DNA of 64,000 bases from positions 3,102,451-3,166,450 of the forward strand of contig AP024683.1 of assembly GCA_025999455.1 (NCBI GenBank), read 5' to 3'. The DNA is from Geminicoccaceae bacterium (GTDB lineage Bacteria > Pseudomonadota > Alphaproteobacteria > Geminicoccales > Geminicoccaceae). The notes under the pieces were generated by a model. It searched no databases. It had not been told where the DNA came from and was given only the letters and a program-made list of their open reading frames with translations. Each line of letters opens with the position of its first letter. Within the stretch, counting starts at the first letter, position 1. Both the position numbers and the translations under genes were made by a program. Below, in pieces: positions 7,410 through 15,267 of this stretch.

Positions 7410-8621
7410 GTGCAGCTTTCCACCCCCGCCGGCCCCGTCCACCTGACCTACTGCACGAACATCCACCGGGGCGAGAGCTGGGCCGAGACCGAGGCGGCGC
7501 TGCGCACCCATCTGCCGGTCGTCAAGGCGAAGGTCTGCCCGCAGGCGCCCATGGGGGTGGGCCTCCGGCTTTCGGCCCGCGCCGCCGAGGAGCTCGCCGA
7601 GCCGGAAAAGCTCGAGGCGTTCCGCGCCTGGCTCGCGGCCGAAGGGCTCTACGTCTTCACGATCAACGGCTTCCCTTACGGCACCTTCCACGGCAGCCGG
7701 GTCAAGGAGCAGGTCTACCAGCCGGATTGGACGCGGCCCGAGCGGGTCGCCTACACGCGCCGGCTCGCCGAGCTCCTCGCCGCCCTCCTGCCCGACGAGC
7801 CCGGGCTCGAGGGCTCGATCAGCACCGTTCCGGGGACCTTCCGGCCGCTCGGGGCCGATCTCCGGGTGATCCCGGCGATCGTCGCGAACCTGCAGCGCGT
7901 GGCGGCCGACCTCGTCGCGATCGAACGGCGGACCGGCAAGCGGATCGCCCTCGCCCTCGAACCCGAACCCCACTGCCTGCTCGAGACGACCGAAGAGGCC
8001 GTCTCGTTCCTGGAGCGCCGGCTCTTCGCCGAGCGGGCGCTCGCGGTCTTCGCCCGCGAGGCCGATCTGCCCTTCGCCGAGGCCGAGCCGGCGCTCCGCC
8101 GCCATCTCGGCATCTGCCTCGACGCCTGCCACGCCGCGGTCGAGTTCGAGGACCTCGAAGCGAGCCTCGAGCGGCTGCGCGCGGCCGGGATCGCCGTGCC
8201 GAAGCTGCAGCTCTCGGCCGCCCTCGAGGTCCCGCGGGTCGGCCCCGACACGATGGCGCAGCTCACTCGCTTCGACGACGGCGTCTACCTGCACCAGGTC
8301 GTCGAGCGCGCGCCCGACGGCGTGCGCCGCCACTTCCTCGACCTCGACCGGGCCTTCGCCGAGCTCGCGAGTGCCCAGGGGCGGACCTGGCGGGTCCATT
8401 GCCACGTCCCGATCTTCGTCGACCGGATCGGTGACGGCCTCGCCTCGACCCGGCCGAGCCTGGAGCGGCTTTTGATGCTCCAGCGCGAGCGCCCGATCAG
8501 CCGGCACCTCGAGGTCGAGACCTACACCTTCGAGGTCCTGCCCGAGGAGCTCCGGGCGAGCGGGATGGACGAGGCGATCGCGCGCGAGCTCCTGTGGGCC
8601 CGGGAGCGGCTCGTCGGATGA
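7410..8621 (+). CDS. eboE: EboE-type TIM-barrel protein (xylose isomerase-like)
   Basis: A 403-residue protein of the xylose isomerase-like TIM-barrel group that belongs to the ebo gene set. Features are the opening LTYCTNIHRGESW, the metal-site-like LALEPEPHCLLE, CLDACHAAVEFED and RVHCHVPIFVD. The GTG start at 7410 has GGAGG at 7401-7405 and lies 10 bases after eboD. Its stop overlaps the ATG of eboC (ATGA, 8618-8621), so eboD-E-C form one transcription unit. Substrate unknown; related folds isomerise sugars or cleave phosphodiesters. Confidence 0.87.
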   Translation: MQLSTPAGPVHLTYCTNIHRGESWAETEAALRTHLPVVKAKVCPQAPMGVGLRLSARAAEELAEPEKLEAFRAWLAAEGLYVFTINGFPYGTFHGSRVKEQVYQPDWTRPERVAYTRRLAELLAALLPDEPGLEGSISTVPGTFRPLGADLRVIPAIVANLQRVAADLVAIERRTGKRIALALEPEPHCLLETTEEAVSFLERRLFAERALAVFAREADLPFAEAEPALRRHLGICLDACHAAVEFEDLEASLERLRAAGIAVPKLQLSAALEVPRVGPDTMAQLTRFDDGVYLHQVVERAPDGVRRHFLDLDRAFAELASAQGRTWRVHCHVPIFVDRIGDGLASTRPSLERLLMLQRERPISRHLEVETYTFEVLPEELRASGMDEAIARELLWARERLVG

Positions 8622-9502
8622 CCGCGACCGAGCCCCTGCCGGTCTGGCTGCGCCTCGGCCGGGTCTCCAACCTGCCGACGGTCTGGAGCAACGCCCTGGC
8701 CGGGGTGGCGGTGGCGGGCGGCGAGCCCTGGAGCCCGGTGACCTTCGTCGTGGGTGTCGCTTTGTCGCTCTTCTACGTGGGCGGGATGTATCTGAACGAC
8801 GCCTTCGACCACGCGATCGACGCCCGCGAGCGGCCGAGCCGGCCGATCCCCTCGGGGGAGGTCGCTCCCGAGACGGTCTTCGCCCTCGGTTTCGCCCTGC
8901 TCCTCGGGGGCCTCTCGGCTCTGGCGGCGGCCTTGGCGCTGCCGCCCACGGATTCGGGGCTCGGGGCGATGGTCGCAGGCGTGGGCCTCGCCGGGGCGAT
9001 CGTCCTCTACGATTGGCACCACAAGGCCAACCCGCTCTCCCCCGTCCTCATGGGTCTCTGCCGGGTCCTCGCCTACGTGACGGCCGGCCTCGCCGCGACC
9101 ACGAGCCCGGCATCCGGCTTGTGGATCCTCGCGATCGTGGGGCTCGGCTGGCTCGTGGGTCTCACCTGGGCCGCCAAGCAGGAGGCCTTCGACCGGCTGG
9201 AGCGGTTCTGGCCTCTCGCCTTCTTGGCAGCCCCCCTCCTCTACGGGCTCGCCCGGCTCGACGCCCGCCCGCTCGCCTGGCTCTTGCTCCTGGCGCTCGC
9301 GGCCTGGCTCGGCTTCGCCCTCTTCCTCTTGAACCGGCGGGACAAGGGCGACGTGCCGCGGGCGGTCGTGAGCTTGATCGCCGGGATCTCGCTCGTGGAC
9401 GCGCTCTTCCTCGCGGTCGCGGGCCAGCCTTCGGCGGCCTTCGCGGCGGTCGGCTGCTTCGGTCTCACCCTGCTCCTCCAGCGCTGGGTCGCTGGCACAT
9501 GA
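8618..9502 (+). CDS. eboC: EboC-type UbiA-family prenyltransferase
   Basis: An integral membrane UbiA-superfamily prenyltransferase of 294 residues with about eight hydrophobic segments. The first aspartate-rich motif NDAFDHAIDARERPSRPI (NDxxDxxxD) binds Mg-prenyl diphosphate. The second conserved region, YDWHHKANPLSP, differs from the usual form and is typical of the EboC branch. The start at ATG 8618 overlaps the eboE stop by 4 bases. In the ebo set this enzyme is thought to attach an isoprenoid to an unknown acceptor. An idi gene nearby would balance the prenyl precursors. Confidence 0.87.
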   Translation: MTATEPLPVWLRLGRVSNLPTVWSNALAGVAVAGGEPWSPVTFVVGVALSLFYVGGMYLNDAFDHAIDARERPSRPIPSGEVAPETVFALGFALLLGGLSALAAALALPPTDSGLGAMVAGVGLAGAIVLYDWHHKANPLSPVLMGLCRVLAYVTAGLAATTSPASGLWILAIVGLGWLVGLTWAAKQEAFDRLERFWPLAFLAAPLLYGLARLDARPLAWLLLLALAAWLGFALFLLNRRDKGDVPRAVVSLIAGISLVDALFLAVAGQPSAAFAAVGCFGLTLLLQRWVAGT

Positions 9503-9650
9503 TCGGAACCTTGGCAAAGGGCGGCGGAACGCCCCTGCCCCGCGACGGCCTCGATGGACAGTTCGTCGCAGCTTCGCTAATCCCATGGTCGCCTTCGCGC
9601 GAGGCGGGGGAGCCGGCGAGGCAGATCTTCAACAGGGAGGTTCCGAAAAC

Positions 9651-10952
9651 ATGCGCGCAACCCTGACGGGTCTCACCATGGCCGCGGCCGTCGCTCTGGC
9701 GGTCGGGACGGCCGGGCCGGCGCAAGCCGAGGTCAAGGTCAAGCTCGAGCCCTACGTGACGGGTGTGAACGCCCCGCTCGCCATGGTCTCGATCCCCGAC
9801 GGCAGCGGCCGCAAGGCGCTCATCGAGCAGACCGGCAAGGTCCGGATCATCGACGCCCGCGGGCGCCTCTTGCCCGAGCCCTTCTTGAACATCGAATCGA
9901 AGCTCGTCCACCTCGAGCCCTATTTCGACGAGCAGGGGCTCCTCGGCATCGCGTTCCACCCGAACTATCGCGAGAACGGCCGCTTCTACGTGGCCTACAG
10001 CGCGCCGCTCTCCTCGGGTGCGCCGCTCGACCGCAAGCTCTGGTGGGCGCACACCAACGTCGTGGCCGAGTACACCGTCTCCAAGGCCGACCCGAACAAG
10101 GCCGACGCCTCCAACGAGAAGATCATCTCGGCGATCGACTGGCCGCAGTTCAACCACAACGGCCACTGGATCGGCTTCGGGCCGGACGGCAAGCTCTACG
10201 TCTCGACCGGTGACGGCGGCTACGCCAACGACTGGGGCATCGGTCACAACGTCCAGATCGGCAACGGCCAGGACCTCTCGACGCCGCTCGGCAAGATGCT
10301 CCGGCTCGACGTCGACTCGCCGCAGACCAACTACGTCCCGGCCGACAATCCCTTCGTCGGCCGCAGCGACGCCGATCCGCGGATCTGGGCGCTCGGCTTG
10401 CGCAATCCTTGGCGCTGCTCGTTCGACATGGGTGGTGATCGGGCGCTCTATTGCGGCGACGTCCAGCAGAACAGCTTCGAAGAGGTCTCGATCATCACCA
10501 AGGGCGCCAATCTCGGCTGGCGACGGATGGAAGCCGACCGTTGCTTCGACTTCCTCGCGCCGAACAAGCACCCCGAGAACTGCGACAAGACCGGGCTCAC
10601 CCCGCCGATCCTCGTCTACAACAACTGCACGGCGATCCCGCAGAACTGCATGGGCATCTCGGTGACCGGCGGCTACGTCTACCGCGGGTCGCACAAGGCC
10701 TGGGACGGCAAGTACATCTTCGGTGACTGGTCGAAGTCGTTCAGCGAGATGGACGGCCAGCTGTTCTTCGCAACCAAGGGCGCCGACGGCAAGTGGACGA
10801 TGGAGAAGGCGACCGTCGTCAACATGCAAAAGCTGCCCTACATCCTCGCTTTCGCGCAGGACGATCAGGGTGAGGTCTACGCCTTGACCTCGATCACCAC
10901 GGGACCGGTCGGCAGCCTCGACACGGTCTACAAGATCGTCCCGGCCAACTGA
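9651..10952 (+). CDS. Secreted PQQ-type glucose/sorbosone dehydrogenase-like protein
   Basis: A 433-residue secreted beta-propeller of the glucose/sorbosone dehydrogenase family. Residues 1-26 form a signal peptide ending AGPAQA. Family motifs follow: DEQGLLGIAFHPNY, FNHNGHWIGFGPDGKLYVSTGDGG, GKMLRLDVDS, IWALGLRNPWRCSFD and ITGGYVYRG-like VTGGYVYRG. These contain the residues that hold PQQ in characterised members. Start ATG at 9651 is set by AGGGAGG 10 bases upstream and the signal peptide. It is followed by hairpins and then a cytochrome c that could accept electrons. Substrate is unknown; it sits inside the ebo gene set. Confidence 0.85.
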   Translation: MRATLTGLTMAAAVALAVGTAGPAQAEVKVKLEPYVTGVNAPLAMVSIPDGSGRKALIEQTGKVRIIDARGRLLPEPFLNIESKLVHLEPYFDEQGLLGIAFHPNYRENGRFYVAYSAPLSSGAPLDRKLWWAHTNVVAEYTVSKADPNKADASNEKIISAIDWPQFNHNGHWIGFGPDGKLYVSTGDGGYANDWGIGHNVQIGNGQDLSTPLGKMLRLDVDSPQTNYVPADNPFVGRSDADPRIWALGLRNPWRCSFDMGGDRALYCGDVQQNSFEEVSIITKGANLGWRRMEADRCFDFLAPNKHPENCDKTGLTPPILVYNNCTAIPQNCMGISVTGGYVYRGSHKAWDGKYIFGDWSKSFSEMDGQLFFATKGADGKWTMEKATVVNMQKLPYILAFAQDDQGEVYALTSITTGPVGSLDTVYKIVPAN

Positions 10953-10962
10953 TCGTGGGAGC

Positions 10963-10983
10963 GGGCCGCCCGTCGGGCGGTCC
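10963..10983 (+). terminator. Hairpin after the sugar dehydrogenase
   Basis: GGGCCGCCC (10963-10971), loop GTC, GGGCGGTCC (10975-10983) make a 9-bp stem with one G-U pair, 10 bases after the stop. No U-tract follows. Confidence 0.45.
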
Positions 10984-10998
10984 GCCCCGTCTTCCGAC

Positions 10999-11024
10999 AC
11001 GGCCGGTCCGGCGGGGCCGGCCGT
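10999..11024 (+). terminator. Second hairpin before the cytochrome c gene
   Basis: ACGGCCGG (10999-11006) and CCGGCCGT (11017-11024) form a perfect 8-bp stem with a 10-base loop, followed by TT. With the preceding hairpin it could reduce transcription from the dehydrogenase into the cytochrome gene. Confidence 0.35.
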
Positions 11025-11037
11025 TTCCACGTGGAGA

Positions 11038-11439
11038 GTGGGTTTGAAACCGCGTCGTGCATCCTCGCTCCTGCTCCTCTGCCTGTTGGTCGGGCTCGCG
11101 GGTCCGGGGTCGGGACCGAGCCGGGCGCAGCAGGCCGAGCCCTCCCCGGACAAGGTCTTCAACGACCCGCCGCCGCCCATGCCCAAGGAGCTCCTGCAGA
11201 AACCCGAGCTCATCGCGCGCGGCGACGCGATCTGGAAGGAGCAGTGCACCCACTGCCACGGCTCCAAGGCCTATCCCGGCAAGGCGCCGAAGCTCGTGCC
11301 GCGGCGCTACACGCCGGAATTCGTCTGGGACCGGGTGCACAACGGCTTCCGCGGCATGCCGCCCTGGAAGGAGGTTTATTCGGAAGAGGACATCGTCGCG
11401 GTCGTGGCCTACGTCCTGAGCGACGAGTTCTGGCCCTGA
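11038..11439 (+). CDS. Secreted class I cytochrome c
   Basis: A 133-residue mono-heme cytochrome c. A hydrophobic signal peptide (residues ~10-30, ending SRAQQA) directs export. The heme motif is CTHCH at residues 70-74, and M107 in FRGMPPW is the likely sixth ligand. The GTG start at 11038 has GGAG just upstream; TTG at 11044 is an alternative. The gene follows the sugar dehydrogenase, so a role as its electron acceptor is plausible but inferred. It ends 5 bases from the convergent subtilase. Confidence 0.88.
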   Translation: MGLKPRRASSLLLLCLLVGLAGPGSGPSRAQQAEPSPDKVFNDPPPPMPKELLQKPELIARGDAIWKEQCTHCHGSKAYPGKAPKLVPRRYTPEFVWDRVHNGFRGMPPWKEVYSEEDIVAVVAYVLSDEFWP

Positions 11440-11444
11440 GGCCC

Positions 11445-12689
11445 TCAATCCGCGGCCGGATCGGCGATCCAGCCGTGGCGCGCGAGGACCAGGCCCTGCG
11501 GGTGCGGCGGCATCGCCTCGGCACGGGCGAGGATCGCAGCCCGGAGCCCGGCCGCATCGAGGCTCGGATCCCGTGCCAGCAGCCGGGCGGCGAGGGCGGC
11601 GATCCGGGGGGCGGCGAAGCTCGTCCCGAAGCCCGGCCCGCGGCGGCCCTCGGCATCGGTGATCCACACCCCCTCGCCCGGGGCGAAGAGGTCGACCGTG
11701 CGCGCCCCCCAGTTCGAATCGGGCGCGATCCGGCCGTCGCCCGTGCAGGACCCGATCGTGAGCTGGTTCGGCAGACCGAAGGCCGCCGGATAGACCGGCC
11801 GGGCGTCGATGTCGCGGGCATCGTTGCCGGCCGAGACGACGAACAAGAGCTCGGGGTGGGCGGACGCCACCTCGCGGAACTCGGCCCAGTCCTCTTCGCT
11901 GCCGTTGCCGAGCGGCACGAGCACGATCTTGGCACCGTGGCGCTCGGCGTGGGCGACGATCCGGGCGAAGCCGCGGGCCCGCTCCAGGCCGAAGCGGTAG
12001 GGGAGGATGCGGGCCGCCGGGGCCTCGCGGGCGAGGATCGAGGCGACCGCGGTGCCGTGCCGGCGGGGGAAGAAGGCGTTGCGGCTCTGGTCGAGATCGA
12101 AGGGCCGTTCGTCCTCGTCGACCAGGTCCAGGCCCGCGAGCCGCCCGTCGGGCCCGTAGGCCAAGCGGGCCGCGATCTCCGGCAAGAGATAGTTGACCCC
12201 GGAATCGACCAGCGCCACGGCCACACCCGACGACGGCGCGCCTTCGGGCGGTGGCGGGTTGATCGCGATCCGCGCGCCGATCGGCCGGAGCTCGGCGTCG
12301 AGATCCTCGTAGAAGCGGTCGAGCCCCTCCTCGACGATCCGCCGGCCGCCCAGGATCCGGCAGGTCGCGTCGGTATGGAGGATGGCGATCCCACGCCCGT
12401 CGGCTCGCAGATGCTCGGCGACGACGCCCCGCACGCGCCCGGCATGGACCGCCCGACGGACCTGCAAGCGATCGCCGTCGGCCCGCTCGAAGACCAAAAG
12501 ATCGTTGCGCTGATGGTCGTTGGCGGCACTCAGGAGGCGCAGCCCCGGCACGGCCGGCAGCGACAGGGCCGGTGCGGCGCAGATCGCCCGGGCAGCACCG
12601 GCCAAGAAGTCCGGCTCGAAAGCGCCGGCCGACGGACCGCCGAGGGTGGCGGCGAGCGCGAGGGCCGGAACGAGCGGTCGAAGGGTCAC
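11445..12689 (-). CDS. Secreted subtilisin-like (S8) serine peptidase
   Basis: A 414-residue peptidase with a signal peptide (residues 1-23, LALAATLGGPSAGA). The S8 triad is visible as D162 (VALVDSG), H211 (RRHGTAVAS) and S357 (FGTSFAAPRIAA), with the oxyanion N289 (SAGND). The ~135 residues before the catalytic domain may act as a propeptide. The start is GTG at 12689, and a GCTAGGCT -10-like sequence lies 28 bases upstream. It separates the ebo genes on the plus strand, is divergent from eboA and convergent with the cytochrome. Substrate unknown. Confidence 0.87.
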   Translation of the reverse strand: MTLRPLVPALALAATLGGPSAGAFEPDFLAGAARAICAAPALSLPAVPGLRLLSAANDHQRNDLLVFERADGDRLQVRRAVHAGRVRGVVAEHLRADGRGIAILHTDATCRILGGRRIVEEGLDRFYEDLDAELRPIGARIAINPPPPEGAPSSGVAVALVDSGVNYLLPEIAARLAYGPDGRLAGLDLVDEDERPFDLDQSRNAFFPRRHGTAVASILAREAPAARILPYRFGLERARGFARIVAHAERHGAKIVLVPLGNGSEEDWAEFREVASAHPELLFVVSAGNDARDIDARPVYPAAFGLPNQLTIGSCTGDGRIAPDSNWGARTVDLFAPGEGVWITDAEGRRGPGFGTSFAAPRIAALAARLLARDPSLDAAGLRAAILARAEAMPPHPQGLVLARHGWIADPAAD

Positions 12690-12716
12690 GGCCGGGCTCC
12701 GCGATGCATGCGCCGA

Positions 12717-12724
12717 AGCCTAGC
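12717..12724 (-). promoter_or_regulatory. GCTAGGCT -10-like box of the subtilase gene
   Basis: On the minus strand GCTAGGCT occupies 12724-12717, 28 bases before the GTG start. The identical octamer occurs upstream of the genes at 32813 and 48478. No convincing -35 box is visible. Confidence 0.4.
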
Positions 12725-12758
12725 GCCGAAGCGGCCGGCTCGGCGAGGCCCGAGCGGA

Positions 12759-12787
12759 CTGGACGGGAGGGGAACCCGGTCGATAAT
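12759..12787 (+). promoter_or_regulatory. Candidate promoter of eboA
   Basis: CTGGAC (12759-12764), a 17-base spacer, and GATAAT (12782-12787) lie 21 bases before the eboA start. The -10 is good and the -35 weak. Confidence 0.4.
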
Positions 12788-12808
12788 GGCCGCACGGGGA
12801 GGAAACGG

Positions 12809-13681
12809 ATGAGCCCGAGCGAGCGCGCCTTGGATCTCTTGACCCGCTGGGTGGTGGCGAGGGTCCCGGCGGAGGCGGCCGAATGGTTCCGTGCCCAGCT
12901 CGCGGCCGTGGCCGGGGCGCGCGACGAGAAGCCCCTCTATCTGGCGCTCGGCTGGGCGCCGCGCCGGCTCGGCAAGGCGGACCTGCGGCTGTCGCCACGG
13001 GAGCTCGCCGAGGCGGCCGAGGTCCGGCCGGGCTTCGATCCGGTCGATTGGAGCGTCGACCAAGCGGCCCGGGTGGCCCTCGTCCTCGCGAGCTACGACG
13101 GCGACCCGCAGCGCTTCAAAGCCCGGCTCGAGACGCTTTTCCGCACGGCCGACATCGGCGAGACGATCGCCTTCTACCGAGGGCTTCCCCTCTACCCCGC
13201 GCCCGAGCTCCTGGTCGCCCGCGCCCGGGAAGGTGCGCGTTCGGGCATGCGCCCGGTGTTCGAGGCGGTGGCGCACCGCAACCCCTACCCCAAGGAGCGC
13301 TTCGACGAGAACGCTTGGAACCATCTCGTCTTGAAGGCCCTCTTCATCGGCACGTCACTCGATCCGATCCAGGGCCTCGACGAGCGGGCGAATCCGCGGC
13401 TCGTGCGGATGCTCTGCGACTACGCCCACGAGCGCTGGGCCGCCGGCCGGCCGGTGAGCCCCGAGCTCTGGCGCTGTGTGGGGCCGCACGCCGACGAGGC
13501 CGCCCTCGCCGACCTCGCCCGGGTCCTCGAGACCGGGGGCGGCGAGGAGCGCAAGGCGGCGGCCTTGGCCCTTTCGAGCTGCCCGCGGCCGGAAGCGAAG
13601 GCCCTTCTGGCCCGCCATCCCGAACTCGAAGGACCGATCGCGCGCGGTGAGATCCGCTGGGCCGCCTTCGCCCAGGCCTGA
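12809..13681 (+). CDS. eboA: EboA domain protein
   Basis: A 290-residue protein that matches the EboA family of unknown function: helical, with LGWAPRRLGKADLRLS near the start, FRTADIGETIAFYRGLPLYP in the middle, and KALFIGTSLDPIQGLDERANPRL. No catalytic motif is recognisable. ATG at 12809 follows GGGGAGGA. An open frame extends upstream to 12572 but is noncoding in character. It lies 20 bases before eboB, so the two form an operon separate from eboD-E-C. Confidence 0.85.
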   Translation: MSPSERALDLLTRWVVARVPAEAAEWFRAQLAAVAGARDEKPLYLALGWAPRRLGKADLRLSPRELAEAAEVRPGFDPVDWSVDQAARVALVLASYDGDPQRFKARLETLFRTADIGETIAFYRGLPLYPAPELLVARAREGARSGMRPVFEAVAHRNPYPKERFDENAWNHLVLKALFIGTSLDPIQGLDERANPRLVRMLCDYAHERWAAGRPVSPELWRCVGPHADEAALADLARVLETGGGEERKAAALALSSCPRPEAKALLARHPELEGPIARGEIRWAAFAQA

Positions 13682-13701
13682 GCCGCGCCGGGAGACGAGC
13701 C

Positions 13702-14622
13702 ATGTACCTCGATTCGCACACCCACATGATCTCGCGGACCACCGACGATTACGAGCGGATGGCCGCGGCCGGGGTGGTGGCCTGCATCGAGCCGGCGTTC
13801 TGGCTCGGCCAGCCGCGCACGAGTGTCGGGACCTACATCGACTATCTCTCGCTCATCTGCGGCTTCGAGCGGTTCCGCGCGGGCCAGTTCGGGCTCCGCC
13901 ACTACTGCACGGTCGGCCTCAATCCCAAGGAAGCCAACAACGAGGAGCTCGCCGAGGCGGTGATGGAGATCCTGCCGCGCTACGCGCTCAAGGAAGGCGT
14001 CGTCGCGATCGGCGAGATCGGCTACGACGAGCAGACCGAGCTCGAGGATCGCTATTTCCGCCGCCAGCTCGAGCTCGCCAAAGAATTGCAGCTCCCGGTC
14101 ATGATCCACACCCCCCACCGGGACAAGAAGAAGGGGACGCTCCGCTCGATGGACGTCGTCCGCGAGCACGGGCTCGACCCGTCCTGGGTGGTGATCGACC
14201 ACAACAACGAAGAGACCGTGCAGGAGGTTCTGGATCGCGGCTTCTGGGCGGCGTTCTCGATCTATCCGTTCACCAAGATGGGCAACGAGCGGATGGTCGA
14301 GATCGTCCGGCGCTACGGAGCCGAACGGATCTTCTGCGATTCGGCCTGCGATTGGGGGATCTCGGATCCGCTCGCCGTACCCAAGACGGCCGAGCTCATG
14401 CGCCGGGCCGGGATCCCCGAGGCCGACATCCGGAAAGTCACTTACGAGAACCCGCTCACCGCGTACGGCAAGTCCGGCCAGATCAAGGAAGAGGACTGGT
14501 TGAACCCGCCGCCGGTCGACCAGCGGCTCCTCTACATGGGCAACTCGATCCTGCGCGGTGGCCAGGAGCCTCGCATCGAGACGCGACGGCCCGGGCTCGA
14601 CGAGGATCTGCGGATCGTCTGA
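13702..14622 (+). CDS. eboB: EboB, TatD-family metal-dependent hydrolase
   Basis: A 306-residue TIM-barrel hydrolase of the TatD family. The metal site is visible as DSHTHM (residues 4-9), the glutamate of AIGEIGYDE, IHTPHRDKKKG, VIDHNNEE and the aspartate in CDSACDWG. The start ATG at 13702 has GGAG in GGGAGACGAGCC upstream. It follows eboA closely. EboB enzymes are assigned to the ebo set by conservation; the substrate is unknown. It is convergent with idi, with 27 bases between stops. Confidence 0.88.
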   Translation: MYLDSHTHMISRTTDDYERMAAAGVVACIEPAFWLGQPRTSVGTYIDYLSLICGFERFRAGQFGLRHYCTVGLNPKEANNEELAEAVMEILPRYALKEGVVAIGEIGYDEQTELEDRYFRRQLELAKELQLPVMIHTPHRDKKKGTLRSMDVVREHGLDPSWVVIDHNNEETVQEVLDRGFWAAFSIYPFTKMGNERMVEIVRRYGAERIFCDSACDWGISDPLAVPKTAELMRRAGIPEADIRKVTYENPLTAYGKSGQIKEEDWLNPPPVDQRLLYMGNSILRGGQEPRIETRRPGLDEDLRIV

Positions 14623-14649
14623 GCGAAGCCGACCGGACGGCGCCGGGCC

Positions 14650-15195
14650 TCAAGCGGCGCGGCGCAGCTCGAGCGCTGGTCGGTGCTCGCGCAGATAGAG
14701 GCGGAACCAGTAACTGTAGCGCTCGGGTCGGGCCCGCAGGTCGGCCTCGAGCTCTTCGGGGGTGACCCAGGCGAAGCCCTCGGCCTCCTCGGGATCGGGC
14801 CGGACCGGGCCCTCGTAGACCGCGCCGAAGACGTGGACGAGCTCGTGCTCGACGAGCCCGTTGTCGAGCTCGGCCCGGTAGATCGTCGTCAAGAGCGGCT
14901 CGAGCTCGGCGTCGATGCCCATCTCCTCGCGCAGCCGGCGCCGCGCGGCATCGAGGACCGGTTCGCCGGGCCGCGGGTGCGAGCAGCAGGTGTTCGTCCA
15001 GAGCCCGCCCGAATGGTACTTGGCCCGGTGCCGCTTCTGCAGCAGGAAGCGGCCGGCCGGGTCGCGGACCACGACCGAGAAGGCGCGGTGCAGCCGGCCC
15101 TCCCGATGGGCGGCGAGCTTGGGGGCGGTGCCGATCGGCCGATCCTCGCTGTCGACCAGCACGACCCGTTCTTCGTCCACCACGCCGCTCGTCAT
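14650..15195 (-). CDS. idi: Isopentenyl-diphosphate delta-isomerase type 1
   Basis: A 181-residue Nudix-fold IDI that interconverts isopentenyl and dimethylallyl diphosphate. Motifs: KYHSGGLWTNTCCSHPRPGE with the catalytic cysteine, RRRLREEMGI (Nudix-like helix), and VEHELVHVF with the catalytic glutamate region. The C-terminal SYWFRLYL contains the conserved tryptophan. It is the last gene of the operon GH31-lipocalin-eboF-idi, 72 bases after eboF, and its presence next to an ebo prenyltransferase suggests local supply of prenyl donors. Confidence 0.93.
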   Translation of the reverse strand: MTSGVVDEERVVLVDSEDRPIGTAPKLAAHREGRLHRAFSVVVRDPAGRFLLQKRHRAKYHSGGLWTNTCCSHPRPGEPVLDAARRRLREEMGIDAELEPLLTTIYRAELDNGLVEHELVHVFGAVYEGPVRPDPEEAEGFAWVTPEELEADLRARPERYSYWFRLYLREHRPALELRRAA

Positions 15196-15267
15196 GGCTC
15201 GTCCTCCCTTTCCGACAAGCTCGCACCGGTTCGCCCGTTCGACAAGCCCCGCCGACGCTACCGGCTG

